Part shown: in pieces, positions 16,230 to 24,100 of the stretch | How the letters are laid out: each line of letters begins with the position of its first letter | Position numbering within the stretch: position 1 is the stretch's first letter | Source of the DNA: Clostridia bacterium | GTDB taxonomy: Bacteria; Bacillota_A; Clostridia; Christensenellales; Aristaeellaceae | Length of the DNA stretch: 64,000 nucleotides | Reading direction: 5' to 3' | Assembly (NCBI GenBank): GCA_017525805.1 | Contig: JAFXSH010000043.1 | Span: forward strand, 1 to 64,000 | Program-made: the position numbers and the translations under genes | Notes under the pieces: model-generated | Databases searched by the model: none | What the model was told of the DNA's origin: nothing | The model's input: the letters and a program-made list of their open reading frames with translations, nothing else

Positions 16230-17186
16230 CTAAACTTCCTTATCCGGCGCTGCGCTGAGCTGGGCGTAATAATCAAACCAGGCTTCGTACTGTCCGGACG
16301 CGAGGACTTCGTCGATCACGCCGTTGACGAAATAGATGAGCTCGATCTCGCCCTTCTGCGCCGCGATCCGGTCTCCCGTATACTGGGGCTGTAAGGAAAA
16401 AACTACATCAGGCACGATCATCAGTCCGCAGTCCGGATGATTCTCGATATAAACCCGCGCGATCCCGATATCCACCACCCCGGCGTCCGCCTTTCCAGCC
16501 ATGACCGCGTCATACACTTCGCTGGCGGAGGACAGCCTGCGGAATTTGCGGTAATAGAAGATGTTTTCCGCAGCGATGGTTTCCTGCAGGGAGCCGCTCT
16601 GCGCCACGATATCACGCTGTGCCAGGTCGTCCACCGCGCGGATGTCTGCCGCGTTTTCCGCACGGATGATAAGGCCGCTGGAAGCCTGTTCGTTGGAATA
16701 ATAGTATCCCTTGGACATTTCCAGCACGGCCGCGCGGCCGGAGGTAAACGACAGCGCGGAGACGGCCAGATCGTATGTCCCGTCAGCGACGGAAGACAGC
16801 ACGTCGGAAAACTCCATGGGGACGATTTCCAATTCCACGCCCATGCAGGCCGCGATCAGCCGCGCCAGCTCCATATCCGCGCCCACGAAGCGGTCCATGC
16901 CGGTCTGGGTTTCATCGATGAATTCCTGCGGCGCATAGTAGGGCGATGTGGCCACGGTCAGCTTTCCGGCGTTGCGGATTTTCGCAAGCCGCCCGGTCAC
17001 ATTTTCGGGAATCCCGCCCGATACATCCATGGAGCCGTCCACGTAGTTCCATTCGTTTTCCATGTATATCGGCGTTTCTTCGCCCATCGCTCCAGCCGGA
17101 AGAAGCAGAAGGATGGCTGTCATCCACGCGAGCAAACGCGGCAGCGCCGCCGCTGCGGGGAAAGCCGATCGCGCAATCTGCATCAT
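16230..17186 (-). CDS. Periplasmic-type amino-acid-binding protein (SBP_bac_3), orphan
   Basis: 318 residues with a signal peptide (about 1-35, cleavage near PAGAMGEE). The mature part follows the family-3 solute-binding fold: GKLTVATSPYYAPQEFI, VGADMELARLIAACMGVELEIVPMEFSDVLSSVADGTYDLAVSALS (split family motif), DIVAQSGSLQET, KADAGVVDIGIA. Members bind polar amino acids or related compounds. There is no neighbouring permease or ATPase. It has its own strong promoter (17244-17272) and is followed after 70 bases by the HD-GYP sensor, so it may deliver ligand to that sensor. AGGAGG precedes the tandem ATGs. Confidence 0.88.
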   Translation of the reverse strand: MMQIARSAFPAAAALPRLLAWMTAILLLLPAGAMGEETPIYMENEWNYVDGSMDVSGGIPENVTGRLAKIRNAGKLTVATSPYYAPQEFIDETQTGMDRFVGADMELARLIAACMGVELEIVPMEFSDVLSSVADGTYDLAVSALSFTSGRAAVLEMSKGYYYSNEQASSGLIIRAENAADIRAVDDLAQRDIVAQSGSLQETIAAENIFYYRKFRRLSSASEVYDAVMAGKADAGVVDIGIARVYIENHPDCGLMIVPDVVFSLQPQYTGDRIAAQKGEIELIYFVNGVIDEVLASGQYEAWFDYYAQLSAAPDKEV

Positions 17187-17243
17187 AAAGCACCTACCTC
17201 CTGGTTTAGCCGCGCGTGTATCACCCTGGGAAATTTCATTTCC

Positions 17244-17272
17244 ATTATACGATCATGGAGCGGCAATATCAA
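17244..17272 (-). promoter_or_regulatory. Sigma-A promoter of SBP/HD-GYP/BMP/esterase operon
   Basis: On the minus strand TTGATA (17267-17272), 17-base spacer, TATAAT (17244-17249). The gene starts 58 bases downstream. No cyclic-di-GMP riboswitch signature is visible in the short leader. Confidence 0.85.
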
Positions 17273-17320
17273 GTATTTTCTTCCTTATAAACGGCGGCAG
17301 AACAAACGCCCGACGTAAAG

Positions 17321-17348
17321 AAACGCCGCCTCCGAAGAAGCGGTGTTT
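17321..17348 (-). terminator. Terminator-like hairpin after the diguanylate cyclase gene
   Basis: On the minus strand AAACACCGCTTC and GAGGCGGCGTTT pair over 12 positions (one mismatch) around a UUCG tetraloop, 29 bases past the stop; only CTTT follows, so termination may be partial. Confidence 0.6.
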
Positions 17349-17377
17349 CAGAATGATCCGGCTTGGTTTGGAATTGT

Positions 17378-18997
17378 TCAAGCTTTTTCCTTCTGGTTCC
17401 GTTTGTTTTCATACATCATTTTATCCGCGCGCCGGATCGTATCGATCACGGTCGCGTCCGCTTGGGGATCATACGCCGCAATGCCCATGGCGACGTTCAC
17501 TTCTTCCCACTTGTGCCGCGCCGACGCGCATATTTCCTTCCGGGCATCCTCAAATTGCTTCACGAGCGTTTCCTTGTTTTGAAGATCATCATTTAGCAAA
17601 ACCGCGGCGAACTCATCGCCGCCGATCCTGAAAACCGGACTGTGGCGGAATGTGCGGCAAATCAGCTGGCAGGCGGATTTCAAATACAAGTCTCCTTTAT
17701 CGTGTCCGTACTGATCGTTGATCTGCTTGAGGTTGTTGCAGTCAAACATGGCCATGGCAAATTCAAATGGATCATCGTTTTCCAACCGCTTTTGAAGGTC
17801 TTCGATATATTCGGTATAAGCGCCCTTGTTCCGAACGGAGGTCAGCGCGTCCACATAGGCGCGCTTGTTCAAATCGCTGATATGTTCCCGGGTATGGTCC
17901 GCCATACGCTTGAAGGTTTTCGTGAGCTTGCCCACCTCATCGTTGCCATTGTAGTCCAGCACAAAATCATAATTGCCCTGGACAACCTGTTCGGTGGCGG
18001 CGGTCAGCTTTTCCAGGTGTTTTGTGATTTGTTTGGTATAGAGCAGAATAAAGATGGTCAAAACGATCAGAACTTCCGCTGACACGATCACGATCTCCCG
18101 GATCAGGCTGTGCCAGTCCCCCTCCATTTCGGAAACCGGTACAGAAACGTTCAGGCGCATGCCATTGCACAGCGTCAGCCAGGCCGCCTGCTTTTCCACG
18201 CCCTCAAACGTATAACTGTAAAAGGTGCTGCTGCTGAGCATTCCCTCCGGCGGTTTGGGTATGGTGGTTTCTCTGGCCAGCCGCGTAACATCGATGCGGG
18301 GATGAAAGATGAGGTTTCCCTCCGCGTCGGTGATAAACGCGTAGCCGTTGCTGTACAGCCGGATGCTTTCCACCTGTTCCGCCATGGTGGAATAGTCGAT
18401 TTCAATGCCCACCACGCCCACAAACTGTCCCTGCCAGTAGATGGGAACATTGTAGGAGATCACGCGCACGTCTAAATTATCTGTGACGTAGGGCGGAAGC
18501 CAAATGGATTTGCCGGTGAATTTGGGAACGGTGAACCAAACCAGGCTTGATGTATCGTTTGTGTCGTAGAGGGTGATATCCGTTACCTCATGCGGCTGAA
18601 AACCCTCCCCATCCAGGTTTGTGTACCAGAACCCCTTGACCGACTCGGAAACAGCGGGATCAATCCGATAATAATATGTGAGCACGCCGTTGGTCTTGTA
18701 GGCCATTTGCTCGAAATATTTTTCCACGCGGTCCATATGCCGCTTTAGCTGTTCGTCCTCCACGCCTTCCAGGTCATCTTCCACATAGGAAGAGGTCCTT
18801 TTGACGGACTTTTCCACGCTGCTGAAATAATAGTCGATGTTCCTTTCGCCGATTTCGCAAAGCAAAAGAAGTGTCTGATCGGATTTATTGCGTTCTGTTT
18901 TTTTGATGAACAGTACGCTCAGCAGCGTGATGATGGCCGCGGCGACTACGACCACGCAAACGGTCATCAGCGTGATTCTTGTCCGCAGGGAATGCAT
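17378..18997 (-). CDS. Cache-domain diguanylate cyclase (GGDEF)
   Basis: 539-residue membrane receptor making cyclic-di-GMP from GTP. TM1 about 8-31; extracytoplasmic dCache domain about 40-295 (LTYYYRIDP, WFTVPKFTGKSIWLPPY, VPIYWQGQFVGVVGIEIDY, GYAFITDAEGNLIFHP); TM2 about 300-320; HAMP linker 321-375; GGDEF domain from 380 with the metal-binding FDCNNLKQIND and an intact GGDEF at 459-463. The inhibitory RxxD site five residues before GGDEF is absent, so product inhibition is unlikely at that site. The Cache domain is clearly related to that of the EAL protein at 24101. It follows the SBP-EAL gene by 48 bases and should share its transcript. Confidence 0.93.
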   Translation of the reverse strand: MHSLRTRITLMTVCVVVVAAAIITLLSVLFIKKTERNKSDQTLLLLCEIGERNIDYYFSSVEKSVKRTSSYVEDDLEGVEDEQLKRHMDRVEKYFEQMAYKTNGVLTYYYRIDPAVSESVKGFWYTNLDGEGFQPHEVTDITLYDTNDTSSLVWFTVPKFTGKSIWLPPYVTDNLDVRVISYNVPIYWQGQFVGVVGIEIDYSTMAEQVESIRLYSNGYAFITDAEGNLIFHPRIDVTRLARETTIPKPPEGMLSSSTFYSYTFEGVEKQAAWLTLCNGMRLNVSVPVSEMEGDWHSLIREIVIVSAEVLIVLTIFILLYTKQITKHLEKLTAATEQVVQGNYDFVLDYNGNDEVGKLTKTFKRMADHTREHISDLNKRAYVDALTSVRNKGAYTEYIEDLQKRLENDDPFEFAMAMFDCNNLKQINDQYGHDKGDLYLKSACQLICRTFRHSPVFRIGGDEFAAVLLNDDLQNKETLVKQFEDARKEICASARHKWEEVNVAMGIAAYDPQADATVIDTIRRADKMMYENKRNQKEKA

Positions 18998-19045
18998 AGC
19001 ATCTCACCCCTCAAAAATGTTGTGCTCTGCTCCAAGCCAAATATT

Positions 19046-21958
19046 TCAGATAGATTGCGTTTCCCGAATGATCATGTTTTCAAAGTCAGCGGGGTGAAGC
19101 GGACGGGAGAAATAATATCCCTGCACCAGCTTGCAGCCCAGTTGCTTGAGCAGCTTCATTTGTTCCTCGGTTTCCACGCCCTCCGCAATCACGGGGACAT
19201 TCAAATTCTTCGCGATCCCTAATATCAGCGCCACCAATTGAATATCCTTTTCCTCATGATCGATATTCTGCACAAAGGCCCGGTCCATTTTCAGCACGTC
19301 GATGGGCATGGAGGACAGCATATTCAGCGAGGAATAGCCGGTACCAAAATCATCCATTTCCACCTCGTAGCCTTTCTGGCGCAGGTGTTCCACTACCCGG
19401 ATCACCTGATCCGAGTTTTCAGTGTACGCGGATTCCGTCACTTCCAGCTTGAGGGCGCCGTGCTCCAGCCCATTATATTGCAGGATGCTGTCGAGGGTTT
19501 TCTCCAGCGCTGGATCGAACACATCCACCCGCGAAAGATTGACAGAAATCGGGATCAGCAAGCCGAACTGCTGCTTCCAGCGGGCGACCTGCCGCGCCGC
19601 TTCCGACCAGACGAATTTATCCACGTCGGCGATCAGGCCGTTGCGTTCAAACAGGGGAATGAAATCAACCGGCGAGATCATGCCCAGCTCCGGATGCCGC
19701 CAGCGGATCAGCGCTTCGGCGCTCACCAGCTTGGGCGGATCGCACTGAATATCGTATTTCGGCTGATAATGCACTTCAAACTGGTATTCGTCCACAGCGC
19801 GGCGCAGGTCATTCATCAGCCGCTGTTCGTACATTTCCCGTTCATGCACCTTTTCGTCAAATATGATCAGGTGCTCTTTATAGTGTCCGCGGGCCATGGT
19901 GCACGCGACGCGCGCATGGTCGAAAAGCTGTATCGGGTCAATGCCCGCCTGCCACGGCATCACACCCATGCGCAGCCGGATACTGGCATTGGCGGCCAAA
20001 GCGTCCAGCTTTCCCTGCAGGCGGTCAAAAATCGCCTGATAATCCGATGTATGACGGCAGTATATATCGAAGCGGTCCGCCTCAAATCTCCCGGCGATGC
20101 CTCCCGTTTCGTTTGAAATGGCGTTGATCTCATTTCCCAGCGCCCGCAGCGCCCGATTGCCGAATTCGCGGCCATTCATGGCGTTTACGGAATGGAACTG
20201 CTCGATGTTCACCACGATGGCGTCCATGGGCGTGTCCGGATGCTCGCGGTACATGCGCTCAGCATATTGAAAGAAGTAGTTGCGGCTGTACAGTCCGGTC
20301 AGTTCGTCGGTTTCTGTGGCGGATATCAGCCTGCTGGCTTTTTTCTCCGACCGCAAGCTTCGCACCAGGAGGATCAAAATCACCAGCACCACAGCGCCGA
20401 TCACAGCCATGACCGCGGCTAAATTGTCCATGATGAAATCGGATAGGGTGGTTTTCGCGTCTTCCGCGATATAGTGGGATAGGGCGGCGCTGACCGACGA
20501 GGCGGGCACCAGCCCGGCGACTTTCGTCAGGATAGAATACAGATGCGTTTCACCGCTGACCACCGCAAAGTTGTAGTCCAGGCCCTCGCCCGTGGGCAGG
20601 GTCGTCAGATTATACTTATCGCAGAGCCTGGCAATATTGTTGTAGCGGTAATTGCTGATCAGCACGCAGTCCGCCACGCCTTCGGCCACCGCCTTGAGGC
20701 ATATACCCGTGTCCGAATAGTATACCTTTCGCCAGCCGGGATAATGATCCATCAGGAAAGCGTCATAATTGGGGTTGCCTTCATTGACGGCGACGATCAC
20801 ATGCTCGCGGTTGGAAAACACTGCCTGATCCGCCTGACGTATTACCGCGTATATCTCCGTGCGCATCAGCGGAGCCGTCATGGTCAGGCCCATCGTTTCA
20901 CTGTCGTAAACGCCGAGATTAGCTGGGAACATGCAGTCCACTTCCCCTTTTTTCAGCGCTTCAATGGCGGCGGACGCCGTGGGATAGGCCACGGCCTCAA
21001 AGTCCAGATGCGCGTTGGCAGTGCAGTCGGAAGCGTAGGCCAGATAATCCTTCAGCGCGCCGGTCAGCTCGCCCGTCTTTTCATCCACGGCGCAGAACGC
21101 TAAATAGTTGTCCTGATACCCCACGCGGATCACGCCGTGTTCGTTCAGCCACGCTCTTTCATCTGCGCTGAGAAACAAATTGGCGCCGGTGGCTCGGACG
21201 TACTTTTCAAACAGCTGCTGATTGTAATAGCGGTTCTCATCCTGGATACTTCGCATAGCCGCGTTCAGCTCATCCAGCAGATCGGGCCGAGAAATGCTGA
21301 CCGCGAAGTAAAAGTCGGACGAGCCGACCTTGTGGACCGGCACGGCGGTATCAACGCCGCCATAAACATCCAGGGTAATGAAAGCGTCCAGTTCGCCCCG
21401 TTCAAGCATTTGTATCGATTCTTCCTGCGTGCATGTCAGTTCGATCAATTCCGCGGATACCCCGTGCTCATTCGCCCAGCTCTGATAAAAAGTGATCGGA
21501 ACGCTGCCCTTGTTCGCGCCGATTCTCTTTCCGTTCAGCGTTGAAGGATCTTCCGGCGTGATTTCGGTGTTGCCGTGCGATATAAAAATATAATAATCTT
21601 CCGTTCCCATGGGCAGGGAAGAAAACAGCATATAGGAAGTACGTTCTTCCGCATAGGAAACATCGCTCAGCAGGTCCAGCTTCCCATCTGCCAGCAACTG
21701 CAGCAGTTCCGGCCAGCTTCCTGTTACATACTGATAATTCCAGCCGGTGTACGCGGCGATTTTCCGCTGGTATTCATAGGCGTAGCCGGAACGCCGGCCC
21801 GATTGGTCCATTTCGTTGAAGGGCGATTCGTACCAGCCCACGCGCACGGTTTTTCCGGCGTCCTGCGCGTATGCCGCGGATTGCGGGAAAAAAGCCGCCG
21901 CCATGACAAGGAACAGCAGGAACGCCGAAAGTCTCCTGACAGGAAAAATATAGAACAT
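19046..21958 (-). CDS. Dual solute-binding-domain receptor with degenerate GGDEF and intact EAL phosphodiesterase
   Basis: 970 residues. Signal peptide MFYIFPVRRLSAFLLFLVM to about 30; two consecutive SBP_bac_3 domains (about 32-270, VRVGWYESPFNEMD; and 280-500, GVIRVGYQDNYLAFC), a layout known from BvgS-type sensors; one TM helix (about 512-535); GGDEF-like domain where the signature reads EADRF, so cyclase activity is unlikely; then EAL (about 715-960) with SAEALIRW, EVTES, DDFGTGYSSL, KMDRAF, AEGVETEEQ and QGYYFSRP all intact, so it should hydrolyse cyclic-di-GMP. I start at 21958 because GGAGG lies 6 bases before it and a clean signal peptide follows. First gene of an operon with the cyclase at 18997. 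Confidence 0.92.
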   Translation of the reverse strand: MFYIFPVRRLSAFLLFLVMAAAFFPQSAAYAQDAGKTVRVGWYESPFNEMDQSGRRSGYAYEYQRKIAAYTGWNYQYVTGSWPELLQLLADGKLDLLSDVSYAEERTSYMLFSSLPMGTEDYYIFISHGNTEITPEDPSTLNGKRIGANKGSVPITFYQSWANEHGVSAELIELTCTQEESIQMLERGELDAFITLDVYGGVDTAVPVHKVGSSDFYFAVSISRPDLLDELNAAMRSIQDENRYYNQQLFEKYVRATGANLFLSADERAWLNEHGVIRVGYQDNYLAFCAVDEKTGELTGALKDYLAYASDCTANAHLDFEAVAYPTASAAIEALKKGEVDCMFPANLGVYDSETMGLTMTAPLMRTEIYAVIRQADQAVFSNREHVIVAVNEGNPNYDAFLMDHYPGWRKVYYSDTGICLKAVAEGVADCVLISNYRYNNIARLCDKYNLTTLPTGEGLDYNFAVVSGETHLYSILTKVAGLVPASSVSAALSHYIAEDAKTTLSDFIMDNLAAVMAVIGAVVLVILILLVRSLRSEKKASRLISATETDELTGLYSRNYFFQYAERMYREHPDTPMDAIVVNIEQFHSVNAMNGREFGNRALRALGNEINAISNETGGIAGRFEADRFDIYCRHTSDYQAIFDRLQGKLDALAANASIRLRMGVMPWQAGIDPIQLFDHARVACTMARGHYKEHLIIFDEKVHEREMYEQRLMNDLRRAVDEYQFEVHYQPKYDIQCDPPKLVSAEALIRWRHPELGMISPVDFIPLFERNGLIADVDKFVWSEAARQVARWKQQFGLLIPISVNLSRVDVFDPALEKTLDSILQYNGLEHGALKLEVTESAYTENSDQVIRVVEHLRQKGYEVEMDDFGTGYSSLNMLSSMPIDVLKMDRAFVQNIDHEEKDIQLVALILGIAKNLNVPVIAEGVETEEQMKLLKQLGCKLVQGYYFSRPLHPADFENMIIRETQSI

Positions 21959-22114
21959 AATCAGCCTCCAGCTCCGCGCAAAGCGCATCTTTTGCGGATG
22001 ATAAAAACTCTGTATGAGGGGGGGTGTTCCATGCAAATCAAATGCCGACGAAGCGGTACTCGGCCAGATATGCTTCCGAAGAGCAGACGCTTCCCCATAA
22101 ACTTTTCAGAGCCT

Positions 22115-22143
22115 ATTATACGCGAATACAGGCAGAATGGTAA
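22115..22143 (-). promoter_or_regulatory. Promoter of SBP-EAL / diguanylate cyclase operon
   Basis: On the minus strand TTACCA (22138-22143), 17-base spacer, TATAAT (22115-22120). The leader to the start at 21958 is about 150 bases; I see no riboswitch in it. Confidence 0.65.
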
Positions 22144-22283
22144 GTAAAATCGCACCGTCACTTCTGATAAAAGAAAACACTGAAAAGGACGCAAAACATG
22201 TGCTCTATACGGAACGCCCGGGAGCGCCGCCTGCGAAAGAAAGCCGGGAAGCGGAAAAACGCGCAACGGGTACGAAAAAATGC

Positions 22284-22312
22284 TTGCCACAAACTGTTCT
22301 TTCCGTTATAAT
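22284..22312 (+). promoter_or_regulatory. Promoter of SBP_bac_5 / Cache-EAL operon
   Basis: TTGCCA (22284-22289), 17-base spacer, TATAAT (22307-22312). The 464-base gap between the divergent genes (21959-22422) holds this promoter and the leftward one at 22115; no further gene or known RNA is visible there. Confidence 0.75.
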
Positions 22313-22422
22313 AGAAATGGCAAAAAAACCGCCAAGTCAAACATAATATTAGACAGGGAAAACACTGGCGCAGAAGCGTGAACGGCATGGCGCGTCAAAT
22401 GACGATGAAAGGGGGAAGCGCT

Positions 22423-24078
22423 TTGAATCCACGGGAAAGAATCAAGACGATCCTGTGTTTGCTGTTGGCGTTCGCCCTTTTATCGGCGTTTTTTACCGCA
22501 TGTTCCGCCCCCGAAGAAAATGATGGCCCGCGTCAGCCCCAAACTGCTCCGATTGAGCCGGATACATCACTTTTCATCACCATGATGGAAGACGAACCGG
22601 ATACGGTTGATTTTCAGTGCACTACGATCTACTACACCGTAGCCACCAATGTGTTTGACCGTCTGGTGGAGATGAAAACCGACGCGGAGGGAAATGCAAA
22701 GATTGTGCCCTCTTTGGCTGAATCCTGGGAAGTGTCCGAAGACGGGCGCGCCTATACCTTCCATTTGCGCGAAAATGTGACATTTAGCAACGGATCTCCC
22801 CTGACCGCTTCGGATGTGCTCTATACCCTGACGCGGCTTTTGACTCATCCCGATTCCTGCAATCGTGATATTGCTGATGATATCGTAGGCGCGGAAGCGC
22901 TGGAAAGGGGTGAAGCTGACCGGCTGGAAGGATTTGCGCTGCTGGGCGATTTGGATTTCACGCTCACGCTGAATCAGCCCTTCGAGGCGTTTTTAGCCTG
23001 CCTGTCCATGCCTGGCGCTTCCATCCTGGATGAGGAGACTACTTTAGCGGCGGGAAACCGCTTCGGCCTGGACCCTGAATGGACCATCGGGACCGGACCC
23101 TTTATCCTGTGGCAATGGGAACCGCGTAAGGGCATGATGTTCAGGGCGAACCCAAACAGCTGGTGGGGGACACCCGGATGCGAAGGCGTGAATCTGCTTT
23201 TCATGACGGAGCCGGAAGAAGTGCGGGCGATGTTTGAAAAGGGCGATATGGATATCCTGGACCTGGACGAAGTGGGCAATTCGGCGGAATTCTTTATCCA
23301 CGGCGATATTTATCAGGACAGACTTCATCAGGTGCAGCGCATCGGCATCACCTACATTGCCCTGAACGAATCTATAGCGCCGCTGAACGACGTGCGGGTG
23401 CGCAGGGCGCTGCAGCTGGGCCTGAACCGCGTCGTGCTGCTGGACGCGGTGTACAGCGGACGGGGAACCGTGGAAAACGGGATTTTTCCCCACGGGCTGT
23501 ATGGCTTTAACCCGGAGCTTCCCGAAATCCCTTATGATCCGGATGAAGCAAGATCGCTCCTTGCGCAGGCCGGATATGCCGACGGCTTTGACCTGACCGT
23601 GAGCGTGAAATCATCCTCTACCCAATGGGAAATGATCCTGATGGAGATGGCCGTGTCCATGTGGGAAAAGATCGGCGTGCGCGCTTCCATCGAGGTGATG
23701 GAAGAAAACGAGTTTATGCGCCTTCGGAAAAACGGAAGCCTTTCCTGCTATACCGCCATGTGGACGGCGGATTTCAATGATCCCGACAATTTTATCTACA
23801 CGTTTTTCGGCAACTCGGAAAACAGTTCTTTCCGCAGCCTCTGTTATGCCAACGAAGAAATCATGGCGCGGGTGCGTCAGGCGCGGACGATATCGGACGC
23901 CGAAGCGCGCCTGAAGGAATATCAGGCGCTGGAAAAGATCATCGTACAGGACGACGCGGCATGGATTCCCCTCTTTTCCCGGCTGCGGCATTACGTGGTA
24001 TCGGAGCGGATGGAGGGGTTCCAGGTCACCTGGAATGGATCGGTCAAAAACTGTTTCCGCTATTTTTCCGTGAAATGA
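22423..24078 (+). CDS. Peptide/oligopeptide-type solute-binding lipoprotein (SBP_bac_5), orphan
   Basis: 551 residues. I use the TTG at 22423 because AAAGGGGG lies 7 bases before it and a lipoprotein signal follows directly (ILCLLLAFALLSAFFTAC, Cys at about 34). The mature protein shows the family-5 pattern: YYTVATNVFDRLVEM, LAESWEVSEDGRAYTFHLRENVTFSNGSPLTASDV, GTGPFILWQWEP, YIALNESIAPLNDVRVRRALQLGLNR, and a C-terminal AYSNPDN-like DFNDPDNF. Members bind peptides, nickel or sugars. There are no dpp/opp permease genes; instead a Cache-EAL receptor begins 22 bases later, so the pair probably forms a sensing unit. Confidence 0.9.
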   Translation: MNPRERIKTILCLLLAFALLSAFFTACSAPEENDGPRQPQTAPIEPDTSLFITMMEDEPDTVDFQCTTIYYTVATNVFDRLVEMKTDAEGNAKIVPSLAESWEVSEDGRAYTFHLRENVTFSNGSPLTASDVLYTLTRLLTHPDSCNRDIADDIVGAEALERGEADRLEGFALLGDLDFTLTLNQPFEAFLACLSMPGASILDEETTLAAGNRFGLDPEWTIGTGPFILWQWEPRKGMMFRANPNSWWGTPGCEGVNLLFMTEPEEVRAMFEKGDMDILDLDEVGNSAEFFIHGDIYQDRLHQVQRIGITYIALNESIAPLNDVRVRRALQLGLNRVVLLDAVYSGRGTVENGIFPHGLYGFNPELPEIPYDPDEARSLLAQAGYADGFDLTVSVKSSSTQWEMILMEMAVSMWEKIGVRASIEVMEENEFMRLRKNGSLSCYTAMWTADFNDPDNFIYTFFGNSENSSFRSLCYANEEIMARVRQARTISDAEARLKEYQALEKIIVQDDAAWIPLFSRLRHYVVSERMEGFQVTWNGSVKNCFRYFSVK

Positions 24079-24100
24079 AACATGGACGGAGGAGATGAGG

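Noticed and set aside
21959..22422. Cyclic-di-GMP riboswitch in leaders of the signalling genes
   Set aside because: No GEMM core (such as GCAAAGCCACGGG-type sequence) found here or at 17187-17260.
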